DNA from: Bacteroidota bacterium
GTDB lineage: Bacteria > Bacteroidota > Bacteroidia > Palsa-965
Direction: 5' to 3'
Assembly: GCA_003151415.1 (NCBI GenBank)
Contig: PLXK01000145.1
Span: forward strand, 40,825 to 92,295
Length of the DNA stretch: 51,471 bases
A program made the translations under genes and the position numbers. The notes beneath the pieces were generated by a model. That model was not told where the DNA came from. It saw nothing but the letters and a program-made list of their open reading frames with translations, and did no database searches. Each line of letters opens with the position of its first letter. The first letter of the stretch is position 1. Shown in pieces: positions 9,720 to 17,863 of the stretch.

Positions 9720-9733
9720 TGATTCATGAATCA
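9720..9733. promoter_or_regulatory. 14-bp perfect palindrome upstream of cdd
   Basis: TGATTCATGAATCA is fully self-complementary and lies 58 bases before the cytidine deaminase ATG. The position suits an operator for a dimeric regulator. It resembles neither FNR nor CRP sites in half-site spacing, and no regulator gene is nearby. Confidence 0.4.
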
Positions 9734-9791
9734 TAAAGAAGACGAACAGCATGGACATGTCCTGTAACCGATAAAAATAAAACAGATTCAT

Positions 9792-10214
9792 ATGAAATTT
9801 AAAAACGAAAAGGCACTCACCGGACACCTGATTAAGAATTCTGTGAAAGCCAGAAAAAAGGCTTACGCTCCCTATTCCAAACTGCATGTGGGAGCCTCTC
9901 TCATCACCGCGAAAGGGAATGTGTATTCGGGCTGCAATGTTGAAAATTCATCTTTCGGACTGACGAGTTGTGCCGAAAGAAATGCAATTTTTACTGCCAT
10001 TCAGGAAGAAGGACCGGGGATGACAATCCTGTCCATTGCCGTTACAGCCGATTCTCCCCTGGCGATCTCTCCGTGCGGCGCCTGCCGGCAAGTCATTGCT
10101 GAATTCAGAAACAAAGGGAAGGAAGGAACGACCATCACTTTCAAATCGAAAGATGGGATGGTGAGTCGCAAAATTGAAAGTCTTTTGACGGACTCTTTTG
10201 AAATGAAGAAATAA
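9792..10214 (+). CDS. cdd: Cytidine deaminase
   Basis: Hydrolytic deamination of cytidine and deoxycytidine to uridine and deoxyuridine in the cytosol (pyrimidine salvage). The 140-residue length is typical of the small tetrameric class. Zinc ligands and the catalytic acid are visible: Cys60 and Glu62 in SCAERNAIF, with Cys95 and Cys98 in PCGACRQ. The substrate-loop motif CNVENSSFG (about 48-56) is also intact. It follows the nucleoside transporter gene and probably acts on imported nucleosides. A palindrome upstream may be a control site. Ends about 100 bases from a convergent phosphatase gene. Confidence 0.96.
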   Translation: MKFKNEKALTGHLIKNSVKARKKAYAPYSKLHVGASLITAKGNVYSGCNVENSSFGLTSCAERNAIFTAIQEEGPGMTILSIAVTADSPLAISPCGACRQVIAEFRNKGKEGTTITFKSKDGMVSRKIESLLTDSFEMKK

Positions 10215-10316
10215 AACCCGCGTGTTTGTTCGAGCGAATGCGCCTCTCCTGGGATTCAAGGCAATCAGGCAAACGAAGACGAGCCCCTGTCAGGATAGAT
10301 CCTTTTGCAATGCCAT

Positions 10317-11135
10317 TCAAAAGGCAACAACATTCGCTTTTCTTGCGCTGTCCTTTTGCTGTTCATTCAGTTTCCTTTCTTTGTAAAAGCATTTGTCCCA
10401 ATCTCCGTACATCGGATTCGGGATAAGGATGAAGCGCTTTCCGAATTCTGTTTTGTATTTGTCCACGCTGTCGAGTCTGGCATCCGTCTGTCGGTTGTCA
10501 AATGCCGCAGATACGTCGCCCAGGTTATCGCCACAGAGCAAAACAATTTCATAGTTGATGTCAAGCAGATGTCGTCGCCGTGTTTCCTTGCTTGAATTTT
10601 TATCGGTCCTGAACAGCATATGTTCTTTATCGGCACAGGGGAAATTGAATTTCGCGAAATTCTTCAATGTTGAATCCATTTCATTTTCGGCCCTGTTTGA
10701 AATATAAAAAATTTCCACCTTTTTGCTTTTGGCATAATTCAGAAATTCCAGGCAGCCCGGCAAAGGTTTTGCACAGCCCTTGTTCAGCCATTCCTTCCAG
10801 ACAGAAGGGGTGTATTCTATTCCGCTGAGTATCATGCGGCCTTCAAAAGGGCTGTTGTCGAGCAGGGTCTCGTCGATGTCCATAACCACGGCCTTTTGTT
10901 TTGTTGTTTTTTCTTTGCCTTTCAGGTTTTCATCCAAAGCAAACCGGGCCAGATTGTAAGCCTGATAATACAAGGCGCGCATTTCCCCCGAATGCTCATA
11001 CCAAAGCACGGATTGAGTGAGGTATTCGCTTTTTGAATTTGTCGCTGTTTGCTGACCTCCGTCGGAATGATTCCCATGGAAAGAGAAGAGTATAAACGCG
11101 CTAACAAATAAACCGAGAGTCAGAAGGATTTTCAT
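10317..11135 (-). CDS. Exported HAD-family acid phosphatase / 5'-nucleotidase, e(P4)-like
   Basis: A 272-residue exported phosphohydrolase of the class B/C acid phosphatase group, closest in pattern to lipoprotein e(P4)-type 5'-nucleotidases. A signal peptide lies at 1-19 (MKILLTLGLF, then hydrophobic). The HAD nucleophile motif is VVMDIDETLLDN (Asp86, Asp88). SNR in FYISNR is the second motif, and GDNLGDVSAAF supplies the late acidic motif. Unlike e(P4) there is no Cys in or after the signal peptide, so it is not a lipoprotein in this form. Family knowledge: these enzymes dephosphorylate nucleotides outside the cytoplasm so that nucleosides can be imported. Proximity to a nucleoside transporter and cytidine deaminase fits, although the gene is on the opposite strand. 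Substrate is inferred. Confidence 0.85.
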   Translation of the reverse strand: MKILLTLGLFVSAFILFSFHGNHSDGGQQTATNSKSEYLTQSVLWYEHSGEMRALYYQAYNLARFALDENLKGKEKTTKQKAVVMDIDETLLDNSPFEGRMILSGIEYTPSVWKEWLNKGCAKPLPGCLEFLNYAKSKKVEIFYISNRAENEMDSTLKNFAKFNFPCADKEHMLFRTDKNSSKETRRRHLLDINYEIVLLCGDNLGDVSAAFDNRQTDARLDSVDKYKTEFGKRFILIPNPMYGDWDKCFYKERKLNEQQKDSARKANVVAF

Positions 11136-11280
11136 AGCATTTGCTGTTTTTCTAATGGGTTTTTAATTTCATTCGGGATAAAAAATGTAATTGGACCGGA
11201 TTCTTTTCCGGATTCAAAAATAAACAATAAAGTAGCCCCATCCGGCCTGTTTGGGGCATCATAAATTATATTTTTATTCC

Positions 11281-11288
11281 TAAATTTG
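11281..11288 (+). promoter_or_regulatory. Putative -7 element for the cold-shock gene
   Basis: TAaaTTTG is a perfect Bacteroidota -7 element. It would start transcription near 11295 and give a leader of about 85 bases before the ATG at 11382. No TTG is found at the proper upstream spacing. Confidence 0.45.
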
Positions 11289-11381
11289 TCTGAATCCGTT
11301 CTTTTCCTGGAAGAGATTTACTCACAAACTGATCCTGTTTCAGTTGCCTGTGCTCACGTGGAAAAGACTAATGCAAATTTT

Positions 11382-11576
11382 ATGAAACGGGGCGTGGTTA
11401 AGTTTTTCAATGCATCTCAGAAGTTTGGTTTTATCACCTCTGATGAAGATAAACAGGACTATTATGTACACATCAAAGACCTTCCCGGTCCTGTCAAACC
11501 AGGCGACCGGGTTTGTTTTGAGCTGGCCAGCTCCAAGCGCGGTTTCAAAGCGGTTAAAGTAGTTATGGAAATGTAA
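11382..11576 (+). CDS. Cold-shock domain protein (CspA family)
   Basis: A 64-residue OB-fold single-stranded nucleic-acid-binding protein, an RNA chaperone by family. The ATG at 11382 (MKRGVVKFFNAS) is the standard start for this family; an upstream in-frame extension (from 11286) would add 32 residues unlike any cold-shock protein and begins inside the putative promoter. RNP1 is present as KFGFITSDE and RNP2 as YYVHIKD, slightly divergent from the KGFGFI and VFVHF forms. Length is just below the common 65-70. It stands alone between intergenic stretches. The long leader is reminiscent of cspA-type post-transcriptional thermoregulation, which is inference. Confidence 0.9.
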   Translation: MKRGVVKFFNASQKFGFITSDEDKQDYYVHIKDLPGPVKPGDRVCFELASSKRGFKAVKVVMEM

Positions 11577-11763
11577 ACGGCCTGAAATCCTATCTGAATT
11601 GAATGCGGTTTATCCCGCGAGCCGGCATCCTGCCTTTGTACGCATTCAAGTCCTTTTCCTCCCCCTAATAAAGACCTAAGGCATTCTTATTCAAACCATT
11701 ATACCTATTGTATTAAATTGCAACGAACTGGTTTTTACCAAGTCATTATCTCTAAAGCGGCTG

Positions 11764-11793
11764 TTGTTTCATTCTGAAAATAAGGTACATTTG
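11764..11793 (+). promoter_or_regulatory. Bacteroidota promoter for adhesin 2, in the 418-base gap 11577-11994
   Basis: TTG at 11764-11766, exactly 19 bases of spacer, then TAcaTTTG at 11786-11793: a full match to the Bacteroidota -33/-7 consensus. The predicted leader is about 195 bases, ending at the ATG at 11995. The rest of the gap holds no ORF I can support. Confidence 0.7.
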
Positions 11794-11994
11794 GGCCTGA
11801 AAGTGAATATCCTACAAGATTCCTGAGCCCTCGGGAGATTCCGAAACCACTTTCGATACCCAATAATCTCATTCATGAAATTCAAGTCTGCCCCAGATAC
11901 GATGGTATTCGTTCAGGATGCAGAGCATTGTGATGATTAAAAAAGACAAGATCCTTTCAGGGGGGATTTTCAGGAACTGAAAAAAATAGAAATT

Positions 11995-14900
11995 ATGCAT
12001 TACATTCCACACACATTTATGCAGGTAAAAAACCGGGCACATTTTGGGGCATTGGTTCTTTGTTTGTTTTTTATGGGATTCGTTTCCAATCGTGTTCAGG
12101 CACAATGTGCAGGACCTGTCATTTCCACCTTCCCGTATACCGAAGGTTTCGAGGCTGGTCCGGCATGGACTACAGGCGGTACATCAAACGATTTCGCCTG
12201 GGGTGTTCCTTCGCACCCGACAATCAATACGGCAGGCGGGGGAACCAAATGCTGGTGTGTGGGTGGATTGAACGGGACCTTCTACAACTACGGTGAACGG
12301 TCTTACATTCAAAGCCCCTGTTTTGACTTTACAAATCTGAACTTTCCGTGGATCTCGTTGAAAATATTCTGGGAAGATGAATTCAAATACGATGGTATGC
12401 AGCTTCAGTCTTCCACCGATGGCGGAGTCACCTGGGTAACTGTTGGAAGCGCCTCCGATCCTGTGGATTGTATGAATGCAAACTGGTACAACCATACACC
12501 CATTACGAATCTGGTTTCGGGCACAACAAAAGATGGCTGGTGCGGCCGCATAGGGCCAACTGTTGGTTCCTGCCAGGGAGGAAACGGCAGCAAGCAGTGG
12601 GTTACAGCTACGCATTGCCTGGTTGGTCTTGCCAATCAGCCCAGTGTCATGTTTCGACTGGCGTTTGGTGCCGGTACAACATGCAATGGTTATGACGGGA
12701 TTGCCATCGATGACATTTTAATTCAAAACGCACCTCCCAATGTGTCCAATTTCTCTTTCGCTTGTGCGGGCACAAACACCATTAATTTTACGAATCTTTC
12801 GACACCTTGCGCCAACGGATACTCTTGGAATTTCGGCGACCCCGGTTCGGGCGCGGCGAACACCTCCTCTTCCACAAATCCTTCGCATACCTATCCTGCC
12901 GGAGGAACATATACCGTGACACTTGTTGCCAGCGGTCCCTGCAATGCATCCGGTACAGTCAGCATTCCGGTTTCAATTACCTCTGCAAGTATTGCTTCAA
13001 CAAAGGTGACCTGCAACGGCGCAAAGAATGGAACAGCCACGGCAAATTTGAGTGGCGGAACCGGACCTTTCACATATTCATGGACTCCAGGCGGGATGAC
13101 CACCCAAACGGTGACCGGTCTGGCTCCCGGAACCTACACGGTGAGTGTTAAAGGAGCGGGAATTTGTCCAGTTACTTCAACCGTTATTATTTCACAGCCT
13201 GCAGCTCTTACCGCTTCGGCAGGGTCAACATCATCCACCTGCGGCGCAAGCAATGGTACCGCCACAGTAACTCCCGCCGGCGGTTCGGTTGCATATACCT
13301 ATTCCTGGTCTCCTTCGGGCGGAACGGCAAGCACTGCTTCGGGTCTTGCTGCTGGAAGTTATACATGCACTGTCACCGATGCCCAGGGATGTACAACCTC
13401 CGCAACAACCACTGTCACACAGCCATCCACGCTTTCGGTGACTCCGGCAACGGCCAACCTCAAATGCAATGGAGGAACCAATGGTGCGGCGTCCGTTCTT
13501 GTAACCGGCGGTACGGCATCCTATACTTATTCCTGGTCGCCGGGCGGTGCTGTTACCGATACCATTAAGAATCTGGGTGCAGGCACTTATACCTGTCTTG
13601 TTCAGGATGCAGCAGGATGCTCATTCACCACAACTGCGACCGTCACTCAACCCAATGTTCTTTCTGCCTTGCCCGCGCAGCTGAACGTTCTATGCAATGG
13701 TGCTGCAACGGGATCTGCCTCGGCGGTTGTCTCGGGCGGTACAGCGGCTTACTCCTATTCATGGACGCCCGGCAACGCCACAACAGACACCATCAAGGGA
13801 ATTGCTGCCGGAATCTATACCTGCGTCATTACGGATGCCAACGGCTGTACAAATACGATGAAGGATACGGTTATACAACCTCTGGCCCTTGCCGGAAGCA
13901 TTACGCAAACCAATGTTGCCTGTCATGGGGCGAGCACTGGCTCGGCTGTTGTTGCTGTAACCGGAGGGACCTCTTCCTATACCTATTCCTGGACTTCCGG
14001 TTTGGGATCGAAGGATACCGCAAAACCTTTGTCCGCGGGTACTTATACCTGTATGGTGACTGATGCCCACAGTTGTACGTTCCCTGCGGTGGTCATTATT
14101 ACCGAACCGGCTGCTCTTGCCGGTGCCGCAACCTCCACGTCAACTCCGTGCGCCGGAACAAGCGGAACGGCTACGGCACATCCTTCAGGCGGAACAGGCG
14201 CCTATACCTATTCCTGGAGTGGAGGTGGGGGAATCAAAGATACCGCCACCGCCTTAAGTCCGGGGACATACACCTGTACGATTACCGATGCCAATGGCTG
14301 TATGGCTACAACCAGCGCAACTGTGACTACTCCTTCAACACTTGCCGTGGTGCCAGCGCAGGTGAATGTGAATTGCAATGGCGGAAACACCGGCATGGCA
14401 TCCGTTGCCGTAACCGGCGGTACTGCTGCATACACCTATTCCTGGATTCCTGGAGGAGCTACAACCGACACGATAACTGGACTGGCCGCAGGCACCTATA
14501 CTTGTATAATTAAGGATGCAAACGGTTGTCTTTTCACTTCGGCAACAACAATCACGCAGCCCACCTTGCTTTCGGCTTCTGCAATTCCTACAAATGTAAG
14601 CTGCAACGGAAGCCATGACGGAAGTGTAACCGCATTGCCAACGGGAGGCTCGGCGGCTTATACTTTTTCCTGGAGCCCCGGTGGCGCAAATACTCCGGCA
14701 ATTTCAGGTTTGCTCCCCGGTAATGACACCTGTTTCGTTACCGATGCAAAAGGTTGTAAAACGAATTTCCCGGTTGTCATCACCCAGCCGGCCGTCCTTG
14801 CCTCATCGGCAACGCCAACTCCGGCAAGTTGTACGCTCAGCAATGGATCCATTGCAACAAACACAACAGGCGGAACTTCGCCATATACCTATTCCTGGTC

Positions 14901-15966
14901 ACCTTCAGGCGGTACGGGAGCCAATGCCACGGGTATAGCTTCCGGAGTGTATACCTGCTTCATCACCGATGTGAGCGGGTGCACGCAAAACGATGTTGTT
15001 ACGCTCACCAATGTTGGAACACCGCCGGTAGCGGCCATCACTTCTTCCTCAACCATTCCTTTTTGCCAGGGAACAAGTTCAACGCTTACAGCAACAGGCG
15101 GAACTGGTTTTGTATGGAGTCCCGGGGGAGCAACAACGCCTGCTATTTCTGTAAATGCGGCCGGCACCTATAAGGTGGTTGTTACCAATGCCTGCGGAAA
15201 AGACAGTACCACAGAAGTGGTTACCTTACTGCCTTTGCCGGTGGCTGTAATTACCGGGGCCACGAGCACTTGCCACGGAGATTCCATTGCCCTGACGGCC
15301 AGCGGCGGAACCACGTATACCTGGACTCCCGGCTCAAGCTCTTCCAACCCGTTCTATGCTTCGGCTTCAGGAACCTATACTGTTGTTGCAAAAAACACCT
15401 GCGGATCATCCACCTCAACGACCACAGTGGTTGTCCATCCGCCGATTACTGCCTTGTTTACTGCCGACACAACAAAAGGTGTACCCGGTGTGCTTATTAT
15501 TTTCACAAATGCCAGCTCATCCAATGCAGTAAGCTGGAACTGGAATTTTGGAGATGGCACTACGGCCACCGGAGCCAGTCAGACGCATCCATATGCCGCT
15601 CCCGGAAACTACACGGCAGTTCTGACAGTGACCGATGCTTTCGGTTGCCAGAGCACTTACAGTATGGTCATCACGGTTATTGACGAGCCATCGTTTATCA
15701 ATGTTCCCAACGTCTTTTCTCCAAACGGAGATGGCAAGAACGACTCCTTTTACGTCACGTCGCAGGGACTATCGGCCTTTGATATGAAAATATACGATCG
15801 CTGGGGTGTTTTGATGAGCGATGCCACCTCCGCCATTCAGGGTTGGGACGGCAGGACAAAAGGAGGGGTGCTTGCTACCGATGGAACCTATTACTACATT
15901 ATCCATGCAAAGGGATTTGACGGCAAGGTCTATGATCTTAAGGGTTTCCTCCTGCTTGTGCGCTGA
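11995..15966 (+). CDS. Giant SprB-repeat adhesin with jelly-roll N-domain and T9SS type B (CHU_C) domain
   Basis: A 1323-residue surface adhesin exported by the type IX system. The signal peptide spans about 1-36 (hydrophobic LVLCLFFMGF, ending QAQ); an in-frame ATG at 12019 is an alternative start. Order: a MAM/jelly-roll-like domain opening FPYTEGFEAG with NDFAWG and WEDEFKYDGM (about 40-245); PKD with WNFGDPG (about 248-328); nine SprB-type repeats of about 74-77 residues (329-1005) with recurring CNG, YTYSW and DANGC motifs; two Ig-like domains (FCQGTS, TCHGDS); PKD with WNFGDGT; and CHU_C with FSPNGDGKND, IYDRWG and DGTYYYI. The last four modules mirror those of the adhesin at 3945-8207, so the two share a secretion/anchor cassette but present different N-terminal heads. 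Adhesive or gliding role is inferred. A clear promoter precedes it and a strong terminator follows. Confidence 0.9.
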   Translation: MHYIPHTFMQVKNRAHFGALVLCLFFMGFVSNRVQAQCAGPVISTFPYTEGFEAGPAWTTGGTSNDFAWGVPSHPTINTAGGGTKCWCVGGLNGTFYNYGERSYIQSPCFDFTNLNFPWISLKIFWEDEFKYDGMQLQSSTDGGVTWVTVGSASDPVDCMNANWYNHTPITNLVSGTTKDGWCGRIGPTVGSCQGGNGSKQWVTATHCLVGLANQPSVMFRLAFGAGTTCNGYDGIAIDDILIQNAPPNVSNFSFACAGTNTINFTNLSTPCANGYSWNFGDPGSGAANTSSSTNPSHTYPAGGTYTVTLVASGPCNASGTVSIPVSITSASIASTKVTCNGAKNGTATANLSGGTGPFTYSWTPGGMTTQTVTGLAPGTYTVSVKGAGICPVTSTVIISQPAALTASAGSTSSTCGASNGTATVTPAGGSVAYTYSWSPSGGTASTASGLAAGSYTCTVTDAQGCTTSATTTVTQPSTLSVTPATANLKCNGGTNGAASVLVTGGTASYTYSWSPGGAVTDTIKNLGAGTYTCLVQDAAGCSFTTTATVTQPNVLSALPAQLNVLCNGAATGSASAVVSGGTAAYSYSWTPGNATTDTIKGIAAGIYTCVITDANGCTNTMKDTVIQPLALAGSITQTNVACHGASTGSAVVAVTGGTSSYTYSWTSGLGSKDTAKPLSAGTYTCMVTDAHSCTFPAVVIITEPAALAGAATSTSTPCAGTSGTATAHPSGGTGAYTYSWSGGGGIKDTATALSPGTYTCTITDANGCMATTSATVTTPSTLAVVPAQVNVNCNGGNTGMASVAVTGGTAAYTYSWIPGGATTDTITGLAAGTYTCIIKDANGCLFTSATTITQPTLLSASAIPTNVSCNGSHDGSVTALPTGGSAAYTFSWSPGGANTPAISGLLPGNDTCFVTDAKGCKTNFPVVITQPAVLASSATPTPASCTLSNGSIATNTTGGTSPYTYSWSPSGGTGANATGIASGVYTCFITDVSGCTQNDVVTLTNVGTPPVAAITSSSTIPFCQGTSSTLTATGGTGFVWSPGGATTPAISVNAAGTYKVVVTNACGKDSTTEVVTLLPLPVAVITGATSTCHGDSIALTASGGTTYTWTPGSSSSNPFYASASGTYTVVAKNTCGSSTSTTTVVVHPPITALFTADTTKGVPGVLIIFTNASSSNAVSWNWNFGDGTTATGASQTHPYAAPGNYTAVLTVTDAFGCQSTYSMVITVIDEPSFINVPNVFSPNGDGKNDSFYVTSQGLSAFDMKIYDRWGVLMSDATSAIQGWDGRTKGGVLATDGTYYYIIHAKGFDGKVYDLKGFLLLVR
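12979..15009 (+). repeat. Nine tandem SprB-type coding repeats
   Basis: Units of roughly 74-77 codons, each with an early Cys followed by G/N residues, a GG(T/S)xxYTYSW core and a late DAxGC motif. Unlike the equal-length array in the other adhesin, unit lengths vary slightly and sequence divergence is larger. Confidence 0.8.
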
Positions 15967-16007
15967 TAAAGGGATCCGGTTGAAAATCCGGTTCTTAAAT
16001 TGAATGC

Positions 16008-16037
16008 AAAAGTCTCCTGTATACAGGGGACTTTTTT
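16008..16037 (+). terminator. Intrinsic terminator after adhesin 2
   Basis: AAAAGTC-T-CCTG pairs with CAGG-G-GACTTTT (12-bp stem with one T-G wobble, TATA loop), ending in a run of six T. Confidence 0.88.
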
Positions 16038-16555
16038 CATTCCGCTTGTTTATTTGAAAGCCAGATGGCATAGTTTGCAGGCCTCCGGACAGATATCCCG
16101 GGAGCATTTCCTCAGAGAGCGAACTCATAGCCCATAAACGTCCAAATAAAATTTGGTCGATCCCCAGTTCCAAACCAACTGATTAAAGCTTCGGATGGTC
16201 GATGGACATTGGAAAAGAGCCGTGCAAAGAAAGGGACTGAATGCTTGAACTCGGAACATTATGGTTTGGTTGAGGGAGAAAGGGGGAGTACTATTGCAGG
16301 CAATGAGACTAAAATGTCTCCATCCTGAGTTCAGGGGCAGATTTAAACCCAATTAGAAAAACGAATCATGAAAAAGAACATCTACAAGAAATGCGTTTTG
16401 ATTGAACCGATAATTTAATTCTCTATAAATTTCGTATTCAAGTCCAGCGCTATCGTAAACCGAATCGAACACGAATTTATCTCGCCTGAGTTTCGATCGT
16501 TTTTTCCACACTGCCTCAACAAAAGGTCCGGATAGACTATCTCGGGTACCCGATC
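16038..16555. other. Gene-poor stretch between adhesin 2 and the sugar operon
   Basis: No convincing gene. A 68-codon minus-strand frame (16353-16559) starts with TTG overlapping the stop of the SMR gene; it matches nothing I know and has no hydrophobic pattern, so I leave it uncalled. Next to the operon end lie two adjacent palindromes, GATAGaCTATC (16531-16541) and TCGGGTACCCGA (16542-16553), without a T-run. Confidence 0.5.
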
Positions 16556-16924
16556 TCAATGGTATATTTTGAGACCGATAATGCCAATCACAATAAGTGT
16601 CATAAACACGATGTTGGGAATGGAGATTGTTTCTTTCAAAACAAGCACATCCACAAGTTTAACTCCGATCAGGGCCACGGCCATCCAGGTTGCGAATGCG
16701 GCTGAAGCCGGAATGTGTTTCATCGCTTTTGAAAAGAAAATAATATTCCCCACACCGAAACCGATATAACCCAGCCCGGGTGTCAGCAGCAGAAAGTTTT
16801 CCCAGCTTACGAAAAGACGTGAAATCTTGAATGTCAGGAGCAGTTTCAAATTGAAATATTTCAAACTGTAGATCCATCCGATTTCGCAACAGGATGCAAT
16901 GAGAATATAAATCCAGGAAATCAT
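16556..16924 (-). CDS. SMR-family small membrane transporter (EmrE/ArnE-like)
   Basis: A 122-residue inner-membrane protein with four hydrophobic helices. The first helix has Glu14 in SCCEIGW, at the same position as the essential Glu14 of EmrE. The third helix region KHIPASAAFATWMAVALIG matches the family pattern (YIPTGIAYAIW in EmrE). There is extra length in the first loop. Its start overlaps the stop of the hydroxylase-family gene by four bases (ATGA), so the two are translationally coupled and it closes the ten-gene operon. Family members are either cation-coupled drug exporters or lipid-linked-sugar flippase subunits (ArnE/ArnF). The operon context favours a role in moving the sugar or its lipid-linked form, but this is inference. 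Confidence 0.8.
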   Translation of the reverse strand: MISWIYILIASCCEIGWIYSLKYFNLKLLLTFKISRLFVSWENFLLLTPGLGYIGFGVGNIIFFSKAMKHIPASAAFATWMAVALIGVKLVDVLVLKETISIPNIVFMTLIVIGIIGLKIYH

Positions 16925-17850
16925 CGGGGTGTTTTCAGTTTTTCGGGTGTATTCTTTTCCGAGGCCTCAGGTTCATTTGCTGAAGACACTTGCTTTTCGG
17001 AATCCAAATGAAAATGTCTCATCAGTGCCGGTCTGAGTCCGTAATACCATTTCACATAATTTTTGTCAAGCAATTTATTTTCATCCACTTTTTTGAACAG
17101 GGCGACAAACTGAACAAAATAGTCTTTCGGGTAATCGTAGTACAACCCATATTTGGTGGGTTTTTCTTTTGGAAGATAGGCCGTGCCAAAAATCCAGTCC
17201 CAGATTGCAAATTTTGTGGAGTAATTGGCAAAGAAAACCTCGCTTTGGTCTGCATGGTGCCACAAGTGCATTTCGGGGCCGTTGATGAAATACTGAAGCT
17301 TCCCGGAGCGGACATTGATGTTGGAATGAATGTACATTCCCCAGACTCCGTCGATACACGCTTTTATCGGCACAACAACCGGGTCGGCGCCCAGCAGTAC
17401 AATCGGAGTGAATTCGATGGTTTGGTTGATGATGATTTCAAGGGCATGCGATCTTGATCCGGCAATCCAATCGATTACCTTGTTGGAATGGTGCGCTTCG
17501 TGGGTACGCCAAAGTATTTTCGAATTGTGTTGCCAGCGGTGAAACCAATAGATATAAAAATCGTGCACAACCAGAAAAAACAAAATCTGCCAGATTACCG
17601 GCCAACCGCTCACCACATGAAGACGGGAGAGGTTAAAATTCAGATCGATTGGATGAATGATGAAGTCGAAAATGACAACTTTCAGGATGAAGTTCTGGAA
17701 CAGCGAATACCAGACAAAATCCACCCATATCCCTTCCCGCAGAAAAGGCGTATCCTTCCTGTAAGGATACTTCCTTTCAAGCATAATCAGAACCACCATG
17801 CTGCATAGCAGGATGGCGAGGGTAATGAGATCAATCTCTTTTTCCGACAA
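16921..17850 (-). CDS. Fatty-acid hydroxylase / sterol desaturase superfamily membrane enzyme
   Basis: A 309-residue integral-membrane di-iron oxygenase-type protein. Hydrophobic segments lie at about 7-25, 45-65 and 86-103. The histidine clusters are HRWQH (104-108), HEAHH (117-121), a further His135 and HLWHH (195-199), so the metal-binding set looks complete. Family members hydroxylate or desaturate lipids, sterols or carotenoids using O2. Here it lies 13 bases after the NeuB-like gene and overlaps the SMR gene by four bases, at the end of the sugar operon. It may modify a lipid anchor or the acyl part of a glycolipid. The C-terminal 30 residues are hydrophilic and low-complexity. Substrate unknown. 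Confidence 0.82.
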   Translation of the reverse strand: MSEKEIDLITLAILLCSMVVLIMLERKYPYRKDTPFLREGIWVDFVWYSLFQNFILKVVIFDFIIHPIDLNFNLSRLHVVSGWPVIWQILFFLVVHDFYIYWFHRWQHNSKILWRTHEAHHSNKVIDWIAGSRSHALEIIINQTIEFTPIVLLGADPVVVPIKACIDGVWGMYIHSNINVRSGKLQYFINGPEMHLWHHADQSEVFFANYSTKFAIWDWIFGTAYLPKEKPTKYGLYYDYPKDYFVQFVALFKKVDENKLLDKNYVKWYYGLRPALMRHFHLDSEKQVSSANEPEASEKNTPEKLKTPR

Positions 17851-17863
17851 TTCGTAAATCGTT

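Noticed and set aside
10301-10324. CCTTTTG / CAAAAGG hairpin between the converging cdd and phosphatase genes
   Set aside because: Overlaps the phosphatase stop and has no T-run on either strand; too weak.
11286-11381. N-terminal extension of the cold-shock protein
   Set aside because: It would start inside a perfect -7 element and is unlike the family, which starts at MKRGVVKFF.
16125-16352. 75-codon minus-strand frame as a transposase relic
   Set aside because: No DDE or integrase motif and no terminal repeats; composition not protein-like.
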